From CACKLF01 sp002725175 (GTDB taxonomy: Bacteria; Pseudomonadota; Alphaproteobacteria; Rhodobacterales; Rhodobacteraceae), in assembly GCA_002725175.2 (NCBI GenBank), contig PBQX02000012.1:1-6264 (forward strand): a DNA stretch of 6,264 nucleotides, written 5' to 3'. Positions 1 through 5,577 of the stretch are shown here, one piece after another; the first letter of the stretch is position 1, and each line of letters starts with the position of its first letter. The notes under the pieces were generated by a model, which did no database searches, was not told the DNA's origin, and worked only from the letters and a program-made list of their open reading frames with translations. The position numbers and the translations under genes were made by a program.

Positions 1-501
1 TCTGAAGGGGCCTCCTATGTTACAGATAAAATGCCACAAAATTTCCTTCATATTGCTCTGATATGTAGTGCGTTTCCCGAAGCCAAAATTGTTCACACAA
101 GAAGGCAGCCTGCTGCTACGTGCTGGTCTAATTTTAAAGAATATTTCCCAAATGGAATAAATTACTCTTTTAACCTTGATGATATAGTTGATTACTATTC
201 ACTGTACGAGGATCTTATGATGTTTTGGAATCAATATTACAAAGAACGTATTTACCATCTTGATTATGAACTTTTAACTCATAATCAAAACTCTGCAACA
301 AGAGACCTAATAAACCACCTTGGGCTAAATTGGGAGGACAGGTGCCTATACCCTGAAAGAAACAACCGCAGTGTTCGCACAGCTTCCCAGCAGCAAGTAC
401 GTAGTAAGGTTTACAGAGGAAGTTCTGACGACTGGAAAAAATATAAACCATTTTTAGAAGGTAAGTTTGATAGGATTGAAAATGATAAGGATTATAAATA
501 G
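1..501 (+). CDS. TPR-type sulfotransferase, C-terminal part (5' end outside window)
   Basis: The reading frame is open from base 1, so this is the 3' end of a longer gene; an internal ATG at 31 is not the true start. The 166 visible codons match the C-terminal half of the sulfotransferase domain in the full copy at 1636-3408. Shared blocks are VTDKMP.NF, FPEAKI, CWSNFK, DLM.FW, WED.CL.PE and QQVR.KVY.GSS, with about half or more of the residues identical by eye. The RRQP...CWS segment corresponds to the 3'-phosphate-binding region for the donor PAPS. The N-terminal P-loop-like PRSGTT motif and any TPR repeats lie upstream of the window. By family it should transfer sulfate from PAPS to an unknown acceptor, perhaps a glycan or protein. 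The gene ends in TAG, the only stop of that kind among the clear genes. It is followed by about 108 AT-rich bases. Confidence 0.88.
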   Translation, partial: SEGASYVTDKMPQNFLHIALICSAFPEAKIVHTRRQPAATCWSNFKEYFPNGINYSFNLDDIVDYYSLYEDLMMFWNQYYKERIYHLDYELLTHNQNSATRDLINHLGLNWEDRCLYPERNNRSVRTASQQQVRSKVYRGSSDDWKKYKPFLEGKFDRIENDKDYK

Positions 502-609
502 GATAATAAGATTTCTTGAACTCGTTTTAGATGCTTAGGATGTACTAATAACTATTTATAAAATACATTATTATTTTGAAATATAAAGTTGAGAAAAAGA
601 TTGAATTGA

Positions 610-1203
610 ATGGAATTACATATTTTCAGACATGGAGAAACAAACTGGAATGCTGAAGGGAGAGCACAAAGCCATATGGGTTCTACTTTAACAAAACTAG
701 GTGAAAATCAAGCTAGTGTTTTAGCACAAAAAGTTAAGGGTTATGCTTATGAGAAAGTCTATTCCAGCTCTAGCTTAAGAGCACGCCAAACAAGTGAGAT
801 CATATGGCCAAACCGTCATAAAGAAATTATTTATCTTGATGACCTCAAGGAAATATATTTGGGACCTTGGGAAGGCCAGCTATATTCAGAGATTGCCAAA
901 AGAGATCCAGAGTCACATAATCATTTCTTTAAAGAACCACACTTATTTTCTCTTAAGGGTGCGGAAAGTTTCAGCGACCTTACTACCAGAGCTGTGAAAA
1001 TTGTTGAAGAGATCTACATTGAAAATAAGGGACGCTTAGTTGCTTTAGTAGGGCATGGTGCATTCATAAAAGCCTTGCTTACAAAAATAGAACATAAGAA
1101 CTTATCCCAAATATGGCATCCGCCCTTCATGAAAAACTGCGCTCATAATATAATTAAATTTAGTGATAAAAATCCACCTCAGGTAACTCTATATGCAAAA
1201 TAA
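610..1203 (+). CDS. Histidine phosphatase superfamily protein (phosphoglycerate mutase-like)
   Basis: This is a 197-residue protein of the usual length for a single-domain branch-2 histidine phosphatase. The catalytic RHG motif lies at residues 7-9 (FRHGETNWN), with His8 as the expected phospho-accepting residue. The SSSLRARQT segment supplies the conserved Arg57, LKEIYLGPWEG supplies the acid/base Glu81, and LVGHG supplies the second His149, so the active site looks complete. The family includes cofactor-dependent phosphoglycerate mutases, alpha-ribazole phosphatase (CobC) and broad acid phosphatases. The substrate cannot be assigned here, and no cobalamin genes are nearby. The ATG at 610 is chosen because the first beta strand of the fold starts immediately after it. 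Its ribosome-binding site is weak, only an A/G-rich stretch around 591-600. It sits alone between two sulfotransferase genes, with gaps of about 108 bases on both sides. Confidence 0.9.
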   Translation: MELHIFRHGETNWNAEGRAQSHMGSTLTKLGENQASVLAQKVKGYAYEKVYSSSSLRARQTSEIIWPNRHKEIIYLDDLKEIYLGPWEGQLYSEIAKRDPESHNHFFKEPHLFSLKGAESFSDLTTRAVKIVEEIYIENKGRLVALVGHGAFIKALLTKIEHKNLSQIWHPPFMKNCAHNIIKFSDKNPPQVTLYAK

Positions 1204-1310
1204 CTTTTTAGCCTGCAGCCTTTTATCTTTTAAAGGAATATAATTTCTTAATAAATATTCAATATCTGAAAAACAGTTAGCTATGAAAGATTTATAATAG
1301 CAGGTAAAAA

Positions 1311-1634
1311 ATGAACCCACCAGCCGAAGTGATAATTGAATTAGTTCAACTATTTTTAAACCAGAAATTCAATAATTTGATTAATGAAGTGGGTAATCTT
1401 TTAGATGATTATCATAATTCCTGTAAAATATGTAATCTTCTTGGCTCTTCACATTTAGCCTTCGAAAATCTTGATGATAAAATTTGCAATTATGACATAT
1501 CAATTGATATAAACCCAAAATATGCACCAACTTATAANAATAAAGAAAATNCTATGNGTATTTTAGGAAAAAATAAAAAGATGCTGACCTACTTCTCCGA
1601 AGCAATTGCNATTGAGCCAAATTTTGCGAGATAA
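1311..1634 (+). pseudogene. Truncated TPR-sulfotransferase paralogue (N-terminal TPR remnant)
   Basis: This 107-codon ORF aligns with the N-terminus of the next gene. IIELVQLFLNQKFNNLINEV, then LLDDYHNS...NLLG, parallels ILENLITNFSNE.FDYVFKEV, then LLSDYPKS...NILG. It continues through one TPR-like repeat and most of a second, ending at IEPNFAR and a TAA. A normal family member would go on with more repeats and a sulfotransferase domain, all absent here. The DNA of the two copies has diverged clearly, so this is an old duplication and not an assembly echo. The start ATG has a modest AGG at about 1302-1304. Four N positions (1538, 1551, 1557, 1610) add uncertainty. It may be a decayed gene, or a short TPR protein still translated and coupled to the next start. 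A shift within one gene is unlikely, because the downstream frame opens with its own complete N-terminal region. Confidence 0.6.
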
Positions 1635-1635
1635 T

Positions 1636-3408
1636 ATGAAACGACAGAGCACAAACCCTTCTAGTGTTAATGAAAATCCAAAACAGNCTATCTTAGAGAA
1701 TTTGATTACAAATTTTTCTAATGAAAGNTTTGATTATGTTTTTAAAGAAGTAAATAAATTACTCTCAGATTATCCAAAATCATTTAAACTTTGGAATATT
1801 TTAGGCGCTATTAATACTCAAATGNATAAAACTCAGGATGCCATGCAATGTTATGAGAAAACTATAGAACTTCGNCCTGATTATGCTGAAGCTCATAATA
1901 ACTTGGGAAACCTGCTTAAAACTGAAGGCCAGCATGAAAAGGCAATTATTTCATACGAAAAAGCTCTAGAAATTAAACCTGAACTTTATGAAGCCACATA
2001 TAACCTTGGTGTTATATTCCAAGAAAGAGAAAATTATGTTTTAGCCATAAAAAATTATTTGAAAGTGCTAGATATTNACCCTATTCATCGCGATACTCTC
2101 GTTAACTTGGGANATGTATTTAGACAACAGCATATGTTTGATGAATCCCTTAGANTTTTGGAAAAAGCAGAGAAATTATATCCTGATTATGCTGAGATAA
2201 AAAATAATNTTGGCTTAACCTTTAGAGATCAGGGTGATTTAGTTAAGGCAATCGGNTCTTATAAAGAAGCGATATTACTAAACATAAATTACGCTGAAGC
2301 ATATAATAATTTAGGTATTGTATTTAGAGATCANGGTGATTTNAAAAAAGCTNTTAATAATTACGAAAAGGCCATTGAAATAAATCCAAAATTTGCGGAA
2401 GCATATGCAAATATTAGTAAAATTAAAAAATACGAAAAAAATGATATACAATTTAACCAGATGGAAAAAATATATTCCACTGGCACACTGAAAGAAANAG
2501 AAATATCCGTATTAGCTTTCGCTTTAGGAAANGCATATGGGGATATTGGAGATAATGAAAAGGCCTTTACTTTTCTAAAGGAAGGCAATGCATTACGCAA
2601 AAAGTTGCTCAACTATAATATATCCGAGGATCAGCTTCTATTTTCTCAAATAAAAACTAGTTTTGAACTAATAAATGAATTCCAAATAAATATTACAGGT
2701 AAAGAACTCACAACTNCTCCCATTTTTATTTTAGGAATGCCAAGATCGGGAACAACTCTCGTGGAACAAATTATATCATGTCATTCTAAAGTTTCAGGTG
2801 CTGGCGAACTCGAGTTTTGCAGTCAATATGGTTTACCTTTAATTAGGGGCAATATTAAATTAAATGAGGAATCCTTAAAAAGATTTAGAGTCCAATATNT
2901 AGATGAACTCAAAAAACTTTCCAATGGCAAACCTTTTGTTACCGATAAAATGCCCAGTAACTTCAGGCATATTGGTCTAATTAAAACCGCATTTCCGGAG
3001 GCCAAAATAATACATGTTAATAGAGATCCTAAGGCAGTATGTTGGTCAAATTTTAAGTTGAATTTTGTATCAAGAGGACTTGGTTTTACTTTTGATCTTA
3101 AGGACTTGGTTGAGTACCATAGGTTATATAATGATCTAATGAATTTTTGGAAAAAACAATATGGGAATTTCATATACCAATTGGATTATGAAGAATTAAC
3201 TAATAACCAGGAAGAAGAAACAAGAAATTTAATTAAATATACCGGTCTATCTTGGGAAGATGCATGTCTTAGTCCAGAGAAAAATAAAAGATCCGTAATG
3301 ACAGCTTCAACTCAACAAGTAAGAAAAAAAGTTTACAAGGGGAGTTCAGAAGAATGGAAAAGGTTCGAAAAACTCTTAAATGGAGCATTTAATGAACTTA
3401 CCAGATAA
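1636..3408 (+). CDS. TPR-repeat sulfotransferase, full length
   Basis: This is a 590-codon protein with two parts. Residues about 50-270 hold six or seven tetratricopeptide repeats of 34 residues with the usual signature, for example YAEAYNNLGIVFRD.GD..KA and YEKAIEINP. These repeats normally form a superhelical surface for protein binding. Residues about 365-590 form a sulfotransferase domain. It has the 5'-phosphosulfate loop PRSGTT at 369-374 and the 3'-phosphate-binding region around Arg463 and Ser471 (VNRDPKAVCWSNFK). By family it should move sulfate from PAPS to an acceptor that is unknown here. The frame is open upstream to a TTG at 1606, but that would overlap the previous ORF. The ATG at 1636, one base after the TAA ending at 1634, is more likely and suggests translational coupling. 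No signal peptide or membrane segment is seen, so it is probably cytoplasmic. About 15 N positions blur single residues but do not break the frame. Confidence 0.92.
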   Translation: MKRQSTNPSSVNENPKQXILENLITNFSNEXFDYVFKEVNKLLSDYPKSFKLWNILGAINTQMXKTQDAMQCYEKTIELXPDYAEAHNNLGNLLKTEGQHEKAIISYEKALEIKPELYEATYNLGVIFQERENYVLAIKNYLKVLDIXPIHRDTLVNLGXVFRQQHMFDESLRXLEKAEKLYPDYAEIKNNXGLTFRDQGDLVKAIXSYKEAILLNINYAEAYNNLGIVFRDXGDXKKAXNNYEKAIEINPKFAEAYANISKIKKYEKNDIQFNQMEKIYSTGTLKEXEISVLAFALGXAYGDIGDNEKAFTFLKEGNALRKKLLNYNISEDQLLFSQIKTSFELINEFQINITGKELTTXPIFILGMPRSGTTLVEQIISCHSKVSGAGELEFCSQYGLPLIRGNIKLNEESLKRFRVQYXDELKKLSNGKPFVTDKMPSNFRHIGLIKTAFPEAKIIHVNRDPKAVCWSNFKLNFVSRGLGFTFDLKDLVEYHRLYNDLMNFWKKQYGNFIYQLDYEELTNNQEEETRNLIKYTGLSWEDACLSPEKNKRSVMTASTQQVRKKVYKGSSEEWKRFEKLLNGAFNELTR

Positions 3409-3422
3409 AATTTGGACTTAAC

Positions 3423-3581
3423 ATGAGAAAAAAACAAGAAAAACGTGAGTTGATAAACAAGTTTGTTGCCAATGCAAAGCAGGATGATTTTACTGATAAG
3501 CTAGCTACTGTCAAAGTAGTGAGAAAATTTGACAAAGTTAGGTTTGAAGATGCTTTCAACAAATTAAGATTAAAAAGATAA
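3423..3581 (+). CDS. Small basic hypothetical protein, 52 residues
   Basis: The ORF begins with ATG 14 bases after the sulfotransferase stop and ends in TAA. The product starts MRKKQEKREL and ends FNKLRLKR. It is rich in Lys and Arg at both ends, with a mixed-charge middle (AKQDDFTDKLATVKVVRKF). No Cys, Trp, signal peptide or membrane helix is present. I do not recognise a family. Codon use is A/T-ending and similar to the neighbouring real genes, and the close spacing suggests co-transcription with the sulfotransferase. The ribosome-binding site is poor. The basic, helix-prone composition would suit binding to nucleic acid or ribosomes, but that is only a guess from composition. A chance ORF cannot be excluded at this length. 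Confidence 0.5.
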   Translation: MRKKQEKRELINKFVANAKQDDFTDKLATVKVVRKFDKVRFEDAFNKLRLKR

Positions 3582-3596
3582 TTTACTTTATTTTAA

Positions 3597-3618
3597 GTTA
3601 TAAATAACAATTTTTTTT
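3597..3618 (+). terminator. Possible weak intrinsic terminator
   Basis: GTTA (3597-3600) and TAAC (3605-3608) can pair around a 4-base loop, and a run of eight T follows at 3611-3618. The stem is short and AT-only apart from one G-C pair, so the case rests mainly on the T-run and its position after the 52-residue ORF. Confidence 0.22.
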
Positions 3619-3651
3619 CTAATCCGTTATTAAATGTGAACAAATTCATGC

Positions 3652-3657
3652 GAGGAG
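3652..3657 (+). promoter_or_regulatory. Strong Shine-Dalgarno for the coiled-coil gene
   Basis: GAGGAG lies six bases before the ATG at 3664. It is one of the clearest ribosome-binding sites in the window and fixes this start. An out-of-frame ATG at 3648 opens only a few codons. Confidence 0.65.
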
Positions 3658-3663
3658 AAGAAA

Positions 3664-3852
3664 ATGGCGGAAGGTGAAGAAGCAGACCTCAGTGAAAAAC
3701 TAAGTGGCCTGCTTGAAGAAATAAAATCTGTTATGGAAAGTAGAAAAACTAGAATCGATGAATTGCGTTCAGAAATTGAGCAGATTGAACAGCAAAATAG
3801 TGACTTAGAAACGACTATAGCTGACATTTTATCCTCATTCGATGATAAATAA
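3664..3852 (+). CDS. Small acidic coiled-coil protein, 62 residues
   Basis: I do not recognise a family. The sequence is strongly acidic (MAEGEEADLSEKL at the start, SSFDDK at the end). It is almost wholly one amphipathic helix: core positions 20, 24, 27, 31, 34, 38, 41, 45, 48, 52 and 55 alternate by four and three, and most are Ile, Leu or Met. Asn45 sits in an 'a'-type core position, as the buried Asn does in GCN4-like dimers, so a parallel dimer is plausible. No Cys, signal peptide or membrane segment is present. A strong GAGGAG ribosome-binding site precedes the ATG, which supports real translation. It lies just upstream of the hsp20 promoter, but its own promoter shows no heat-shock motif. 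A role as a small structural or adaptor protein is a guess. Confidence 0.72.
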   Translation: MAEGEEADLSEKLSGLLEEIKSVMESRKTRIDELRSEIEQIEQQNSDLETTIADILSSFDDK

Positions 3853-3863
3853 ATAGAACTGTA

Positions 3864-3892
3864 CTTGAAAAAATCGAAATAATTACCATGTA
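3864..3892 (+). promoter_or_regulatory. RpoH (sigma-32) type promoter of hsp20
   Basis: CTTGAA at 3864-3869 matches the -35 element of heat-shock sigma factor promoters. A 14-base spacer separates it from TACCATGTA (3884-3892), which matches the CCCCATnTA type -10 element in CC, AT and TA. Transcription would begin near 3898-3901, right at the foot of the first leader hairpin. The same layout recurs before htpG. Confidence 0.65.
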
Positions 3893-3903
3893 TTATTTTG
3901 TGA

Positions 3904-3988
3904 GGTGCCAAAATGGGCCCACAATTTAAACTTCTGGCAGCCGTATCGGTGCCAAATTTTTTTAAACTTGCTTAATAAAGGAGNTTAA
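3904..3988 (+). promoter_or_regulatory. ROSE-like RNA thermometer in the hsp20 leader
   Basis: Three hairpins follow one another. Hairpin I pairs GG(U)GCC (3904-3909) with GGCCC (3916-3920). Hairpin II pairs GGCA(G)CCG (3936-3943) with CGGUGCC (3947-3953) around a UAU loop. Hairpin III pairs 3962-3973 with 3978-3988 around an AAUA loop. In hairpin III, UUGCU at 3968-3972 faces AGGA at 3979-3982 with G3970 bulged out and U3969 opposite G3981. This is the U(U/C)GCU anti-Shine-Dalgarno arrangement that defines ROSE elements of alpha- and gammaproteobacterial small heat-shock genes. The Shine-Dalgarno AAGGAG (3978-3983) is fully covered at low temperature and should melt on heating. Position 3984 is N; T would complete the stem. 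Confidence 0.75.
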
Positions 3989-3990
3989 TT

Positions 3991-4434
3991 ATGACTTTTA
4001 TTACAACACCTTTCATGAGATCTTTTGTTGGTTTTGACCAGCTTTTTAATGAACTTGAAAATACAGCAACAATAAAAGATTCAACCTATCCAGCTTATAA
4101 TATTGAAAAAATTGGTGATGAAAATTACCTTATAACCATGGCTGTTTCAGGATTTTCAGAAAAAGATATTCATATAGAACTTCTCAATGGTGTATTAACG
4201 ATTGAAGGAAATATAAAAGAAAAGAATGAGGGTGGAAATTTTCTTCATCGTGGCATAGCTACAAGAGCATTCAATAAAAAATTTCGGATAGCTGATAATG
4301 TTAAGGTNACTGAAGCAACATTAATAGATGGTTTGTTAAACGTATCCTTACATAGNGAAATACCGGAATCGGAAATTCCGAAACAAATACCCATTAATTT
4401 AGNTCAAAAAACAATAAATAAAAAGGCTTCGTAA
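3991..4434 (+). CDS. hsp20: Small heat-shock protein, Hsp20/IbpA family
   Basis: This 147-residue protein has the length and layout of a class A bacterial small heat-shock protein: a short N-terminal arm, an alpha-crystallin domain from about 35 to 125, and a C-terminal tail. It acts in the cytoplasm as an ATP-independent holdase that keeps unfolding proteins soluble for DnaK/ClpB. YPAYNIEK (33-40), the block LHRGIATRAFNKKF (85-98), the GLLNVSL strand motif (114-120) and an IPI motif (133-135, the I-x-I that docks a neighbouring subunit) are all visible. The start is fixed by AAGGAG seven bases upstream. An RpoH-like promoter and a three-hairpin thermometer precede it, so both transcription and translation should rise with temperature. 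It is probably transcribed from its own promoter and not with the coiled-coil gene. Three N positions lie inside the coding region. Confidence 0.95.
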   Translation: MTFITTPFMRSFVGFDQLFNELENTATIKDSTYPAYNIEKIGDENYLITMAVSGFSEKDIHIELLNGVLTIEGNIKEKNEGGNFLHRGIATRAFNKKFRIADNVKXTEATLIDGLLNVSLHXEIPESEIPKQIPINLXQKTINKKAS

Positions 4435-4462
4435 GAGGCAAAAATGAAAGTCCTTTTTTGCC
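4420..4462 (+). terminator. Possible terminator hairpin at the 3' end of hsp20
   Basis: AAAAAGGCTT (4420-4429) can pair with AAG(T)CCTTTTT (4448-4458), giving about ten pairs with one bulge and a T6 run at 4454-4459. A competing pairing joins GGCAAAAA (4437-4444) to TTTTTGCC (4455-4462), eight perfect pairs. The two are mutually exclusive. The large loop and AT-rich stem make termination uncertain. Confidence 0.35.
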
Positions 4463-4727
4463 CAGACCTTGCTTTAGAAGGCTTGATCAGTTGGATTTAG
4501 CCTGGGGACTTTTCCTTTATTCACTAGTCAATGGAATGGGGTTTGATATATCCCATTCCATTACAAATATGGGAGTTTCTTTTTATACAAAGGACAAGTG
4601 TTTTTCTTCAGCACAGAACCTAAATGAACTATCCTTGAAGGAGAAGCAAATAGGTCTAGACCGAGGGGTAAAGCTAAGATATATATGCCTCGTTATTCCG
4701 CAAAATGGGACATCTATATAAAGAAAA
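4435..4727 (+). other. Spacer with no convincing gene; weak ORFs and inverted repeats
   Basis: The longest frame here (TTG 4458 to TAA 4721, 87 codons) has no ribosome-binding site, no recognisable domain and codon use unlike the neighbours, with more G/C in third positions. It shares the frame of the MOSC gene and is cut from it by one TAA. An ATG at 4444 has a good AGAGG upstream but stops after 18 codons (MKVLFCPDL...). The frame starting at base 4478 reads protein-like toward its end (GKAKIYMPRYSAKWDIYIKK) but contains TGA codons at 4484, 4544 and 4625. No tRNA or known RNA family is evident. The region could be a decayed gene, a small RNA or a long leader of the MOSC gene. The strong hairpin inside it is listed separately. 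Confidence 0.4.
4530..4562. repeat. Perfect 11-bp inverted repeat
   Basis: AATGGAATGGG (4530-4540) is the exact reverse complement of CCCATTCCATT (4552-4562). A G-T and a T-A pair extend the stem inward to 13 pairs with a 7-base loop. No T-run follows directly, so it is not a standard terminator. It may be an RNA structure or a protein-binding site. Confidence 0.7.
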
Positions 4728-5492
4728 ATGAATATTGAAATTTCCGGAATATGTAGNCATCCAATAAAAAGCATTGGTGCAGAAGAGATAACTTCAACAA
4801 TTGTAAAAAGAAATGCTACTATGCCTTTCGATAGGGTCTGGGCACTAACTCATGAGAAAACGAAATTTAATTTTTCACATCCTGATTGGGTNCCCTGTTC
4901 ATCCTTTATTCGAGTTTCTATAGCTCCAAAACTTATGGCCATAACGGCTAGTGTAGATGAATCAAATAGTTCAATTGAATTATTTCACCCGGAACTCCCT
5001 TCTCTAAAAATACAAATGGACTCACCACAGTTTTCAGNAAAAATAATAAATTGGGTTTCTAGTTTGTGCCCGGAAAATGGTCCACAGAGTTTTAAGATTT
5101 GCAAAGTTCCAAACCGCGGAATGACCGATACAGATTACCCATCTATTTCTCTGCTTTCCTTTAGTTCTCTTGATGTCTTATCTAGAAAAGCCGGTTTGAA
5201 TCTCGACAAGCGTCGATTTAGAGGAAATCTTTGGATGAAAAACTCAGCTCCTTTTGAGGAATTAAATTGGGTTGGAAATAAGATAAAAATAGGAAAAGTC
5301 GAATTGGAAGTAATTGAACCAATTGAAAGATGCAATGCAACCAAAACTAATCCAAAAAATGGAATTAGAGATGTAGATACTTTACAGATATTAAGAGATA
5401 ATTTTCAGCACCAGAATTTTGGAGTTTATTGTAAGGTACTCTCAGATGGTGAAATTGAACTAGGAGACAGAGTTAAAGTTAACTCAAATTAA
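4728..5492 (+). CDS. MOSC domain-containing protein
   Basis: This is a 254-residue protein with two domains. The N-terminal MOSC beta-barrel domain covers about residues 1-90 and starts with the typical ISGIC.HPIKSIGAEE and the FDRVWAL strand. The MOSC domain covers about 110-250. The signature RRFRGNLW is at 162-169 and PIERCNATKTNP follows, with Cys202 in the place of the conserved cysteine that coordinates or carries the molybdenum cofactor in relatives such as mARC and YcbX. The gene probably encodes a molybdenum-cofactor-dependent reductase of N-hydroxylated compounds or a sulfur-carrier relative. It lacks the C-terminal 2Fe-2S ferredoxin domain of YcbX, so it would need a separate electron donor. 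The ATG at 4728 matches where the family starts, though the upstream A-rich sequence is a poor ribosome-binding site. N positions affect three residues. It lies between two heat-shock genes with no visible heat-shock promoter of its own. Confidence 0.88.
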   Translation: MNIEISGICXHPIKSIGAEEITSTIVKRNATMPFDRVWALTHEKTKFNFSHPDWXPCSSFIRVSIAPKLMAITASVDESNSSIELFHPELPSLKIQMDSPQFSXKIINWVSSLCPENGPQSFKICKVPNRGMTDTDYPSISLLSFSSLDVLSRKAGLNLDKRRFRGNLWMKNSAPFEELNWVGNKIKIGKVELEVIEPIERCNATKTNPKNGIRDVDTLQILRDNFQHQNFGVYCKVLSDGEIELGDRVKVNSN

Positions 5493-5516
5493 ATATAATA
5501 ATTGGTTAAGTTTACC

Positions 5517-5545
5517 CTTGAAAAAAATAAAAAACGCTACATCTA
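5517..5545 (+). promoter_or_regulatory. RpoH (sigma-32) type promoter of htpG
   Basis: CTTGAA at 5517-5522, preceded by CC as in the CCCTTGAA consensus, is followed by a 14-base spacer and CTACATCTA (5537-5545). The -10 element shares CAT.TAT with that of the hsp20 promoter, and the spacing is identical. The start of transcription would be near 5551, leaving a short leader of about 27 bases. Confidence 0.62.
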
Positions 5546-5567
5546 TTCATAAAACTTAATTTTGAAA

Positions 5568-5572
5568 TGAGG
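5568..5572 (+). promoter_or_regulatory. Shine-Dalgarno of htpG
   Basis: TGAGG lies five bases before the ATG at 5578 and fixes the start. No hairpin comparable to the hsp20 thermometer is seen in the short leader. Confidence 0.55.
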
Positions 5573-5577
5573 TTACC

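Noticed and set aside
515..543. CTTGAA at 515-520 as a heat-shock promoter of the histidine phosphatase.
   Set aside because: No CATnTA-like -10 element occurs 14 bases downstream, and the string lies about 90 bases from the start codon.
1238..1298. TATAAT strings at 1239-1244 and 1293-1298 as promoters for the TPR genes.
   Set aside because: Neither has a recognisable -35 element at suitable spacing, and such strings are expected by chance in DNA this AT-rich.
1606..1635. Upstream TTG start for the full sulfotransferase.
   Set aside because: The added ten residues would overlap the preceding ORF, contain an N and have no ribosome-binding site. The ATG at 1636 fits the gene arrangement better.
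2823..3173. Long reading frame on the minus strand (116 codons) within the sulfotransferase, and similar minus-strand frames elsewhere.
   Set aside because: They lie opposite well-supported coding sequence, have no ribosome-binding site or family similarity, and are shadows of the plus-strand genes.
4634..4662. CTTGAA at 4634-4639 as a heat-shock promoter of the MOSC gene.
   Set aside because: At the expected -10 distance the sequence is GTCTAGACC, which does not match.
4478..4738. Possible recoding of TGA as tryptophan: one frame here contains only TGA stops, and all eight complete gene ends in the window use TAA or TAG.
   Set aside because: All of the roughly 21 Trp codons in the clear genes are TGG and none is TGA, which would be very unlikely in a recoded AT-rich genome. 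The absence of TGA stops in eight genes is weak evidence.
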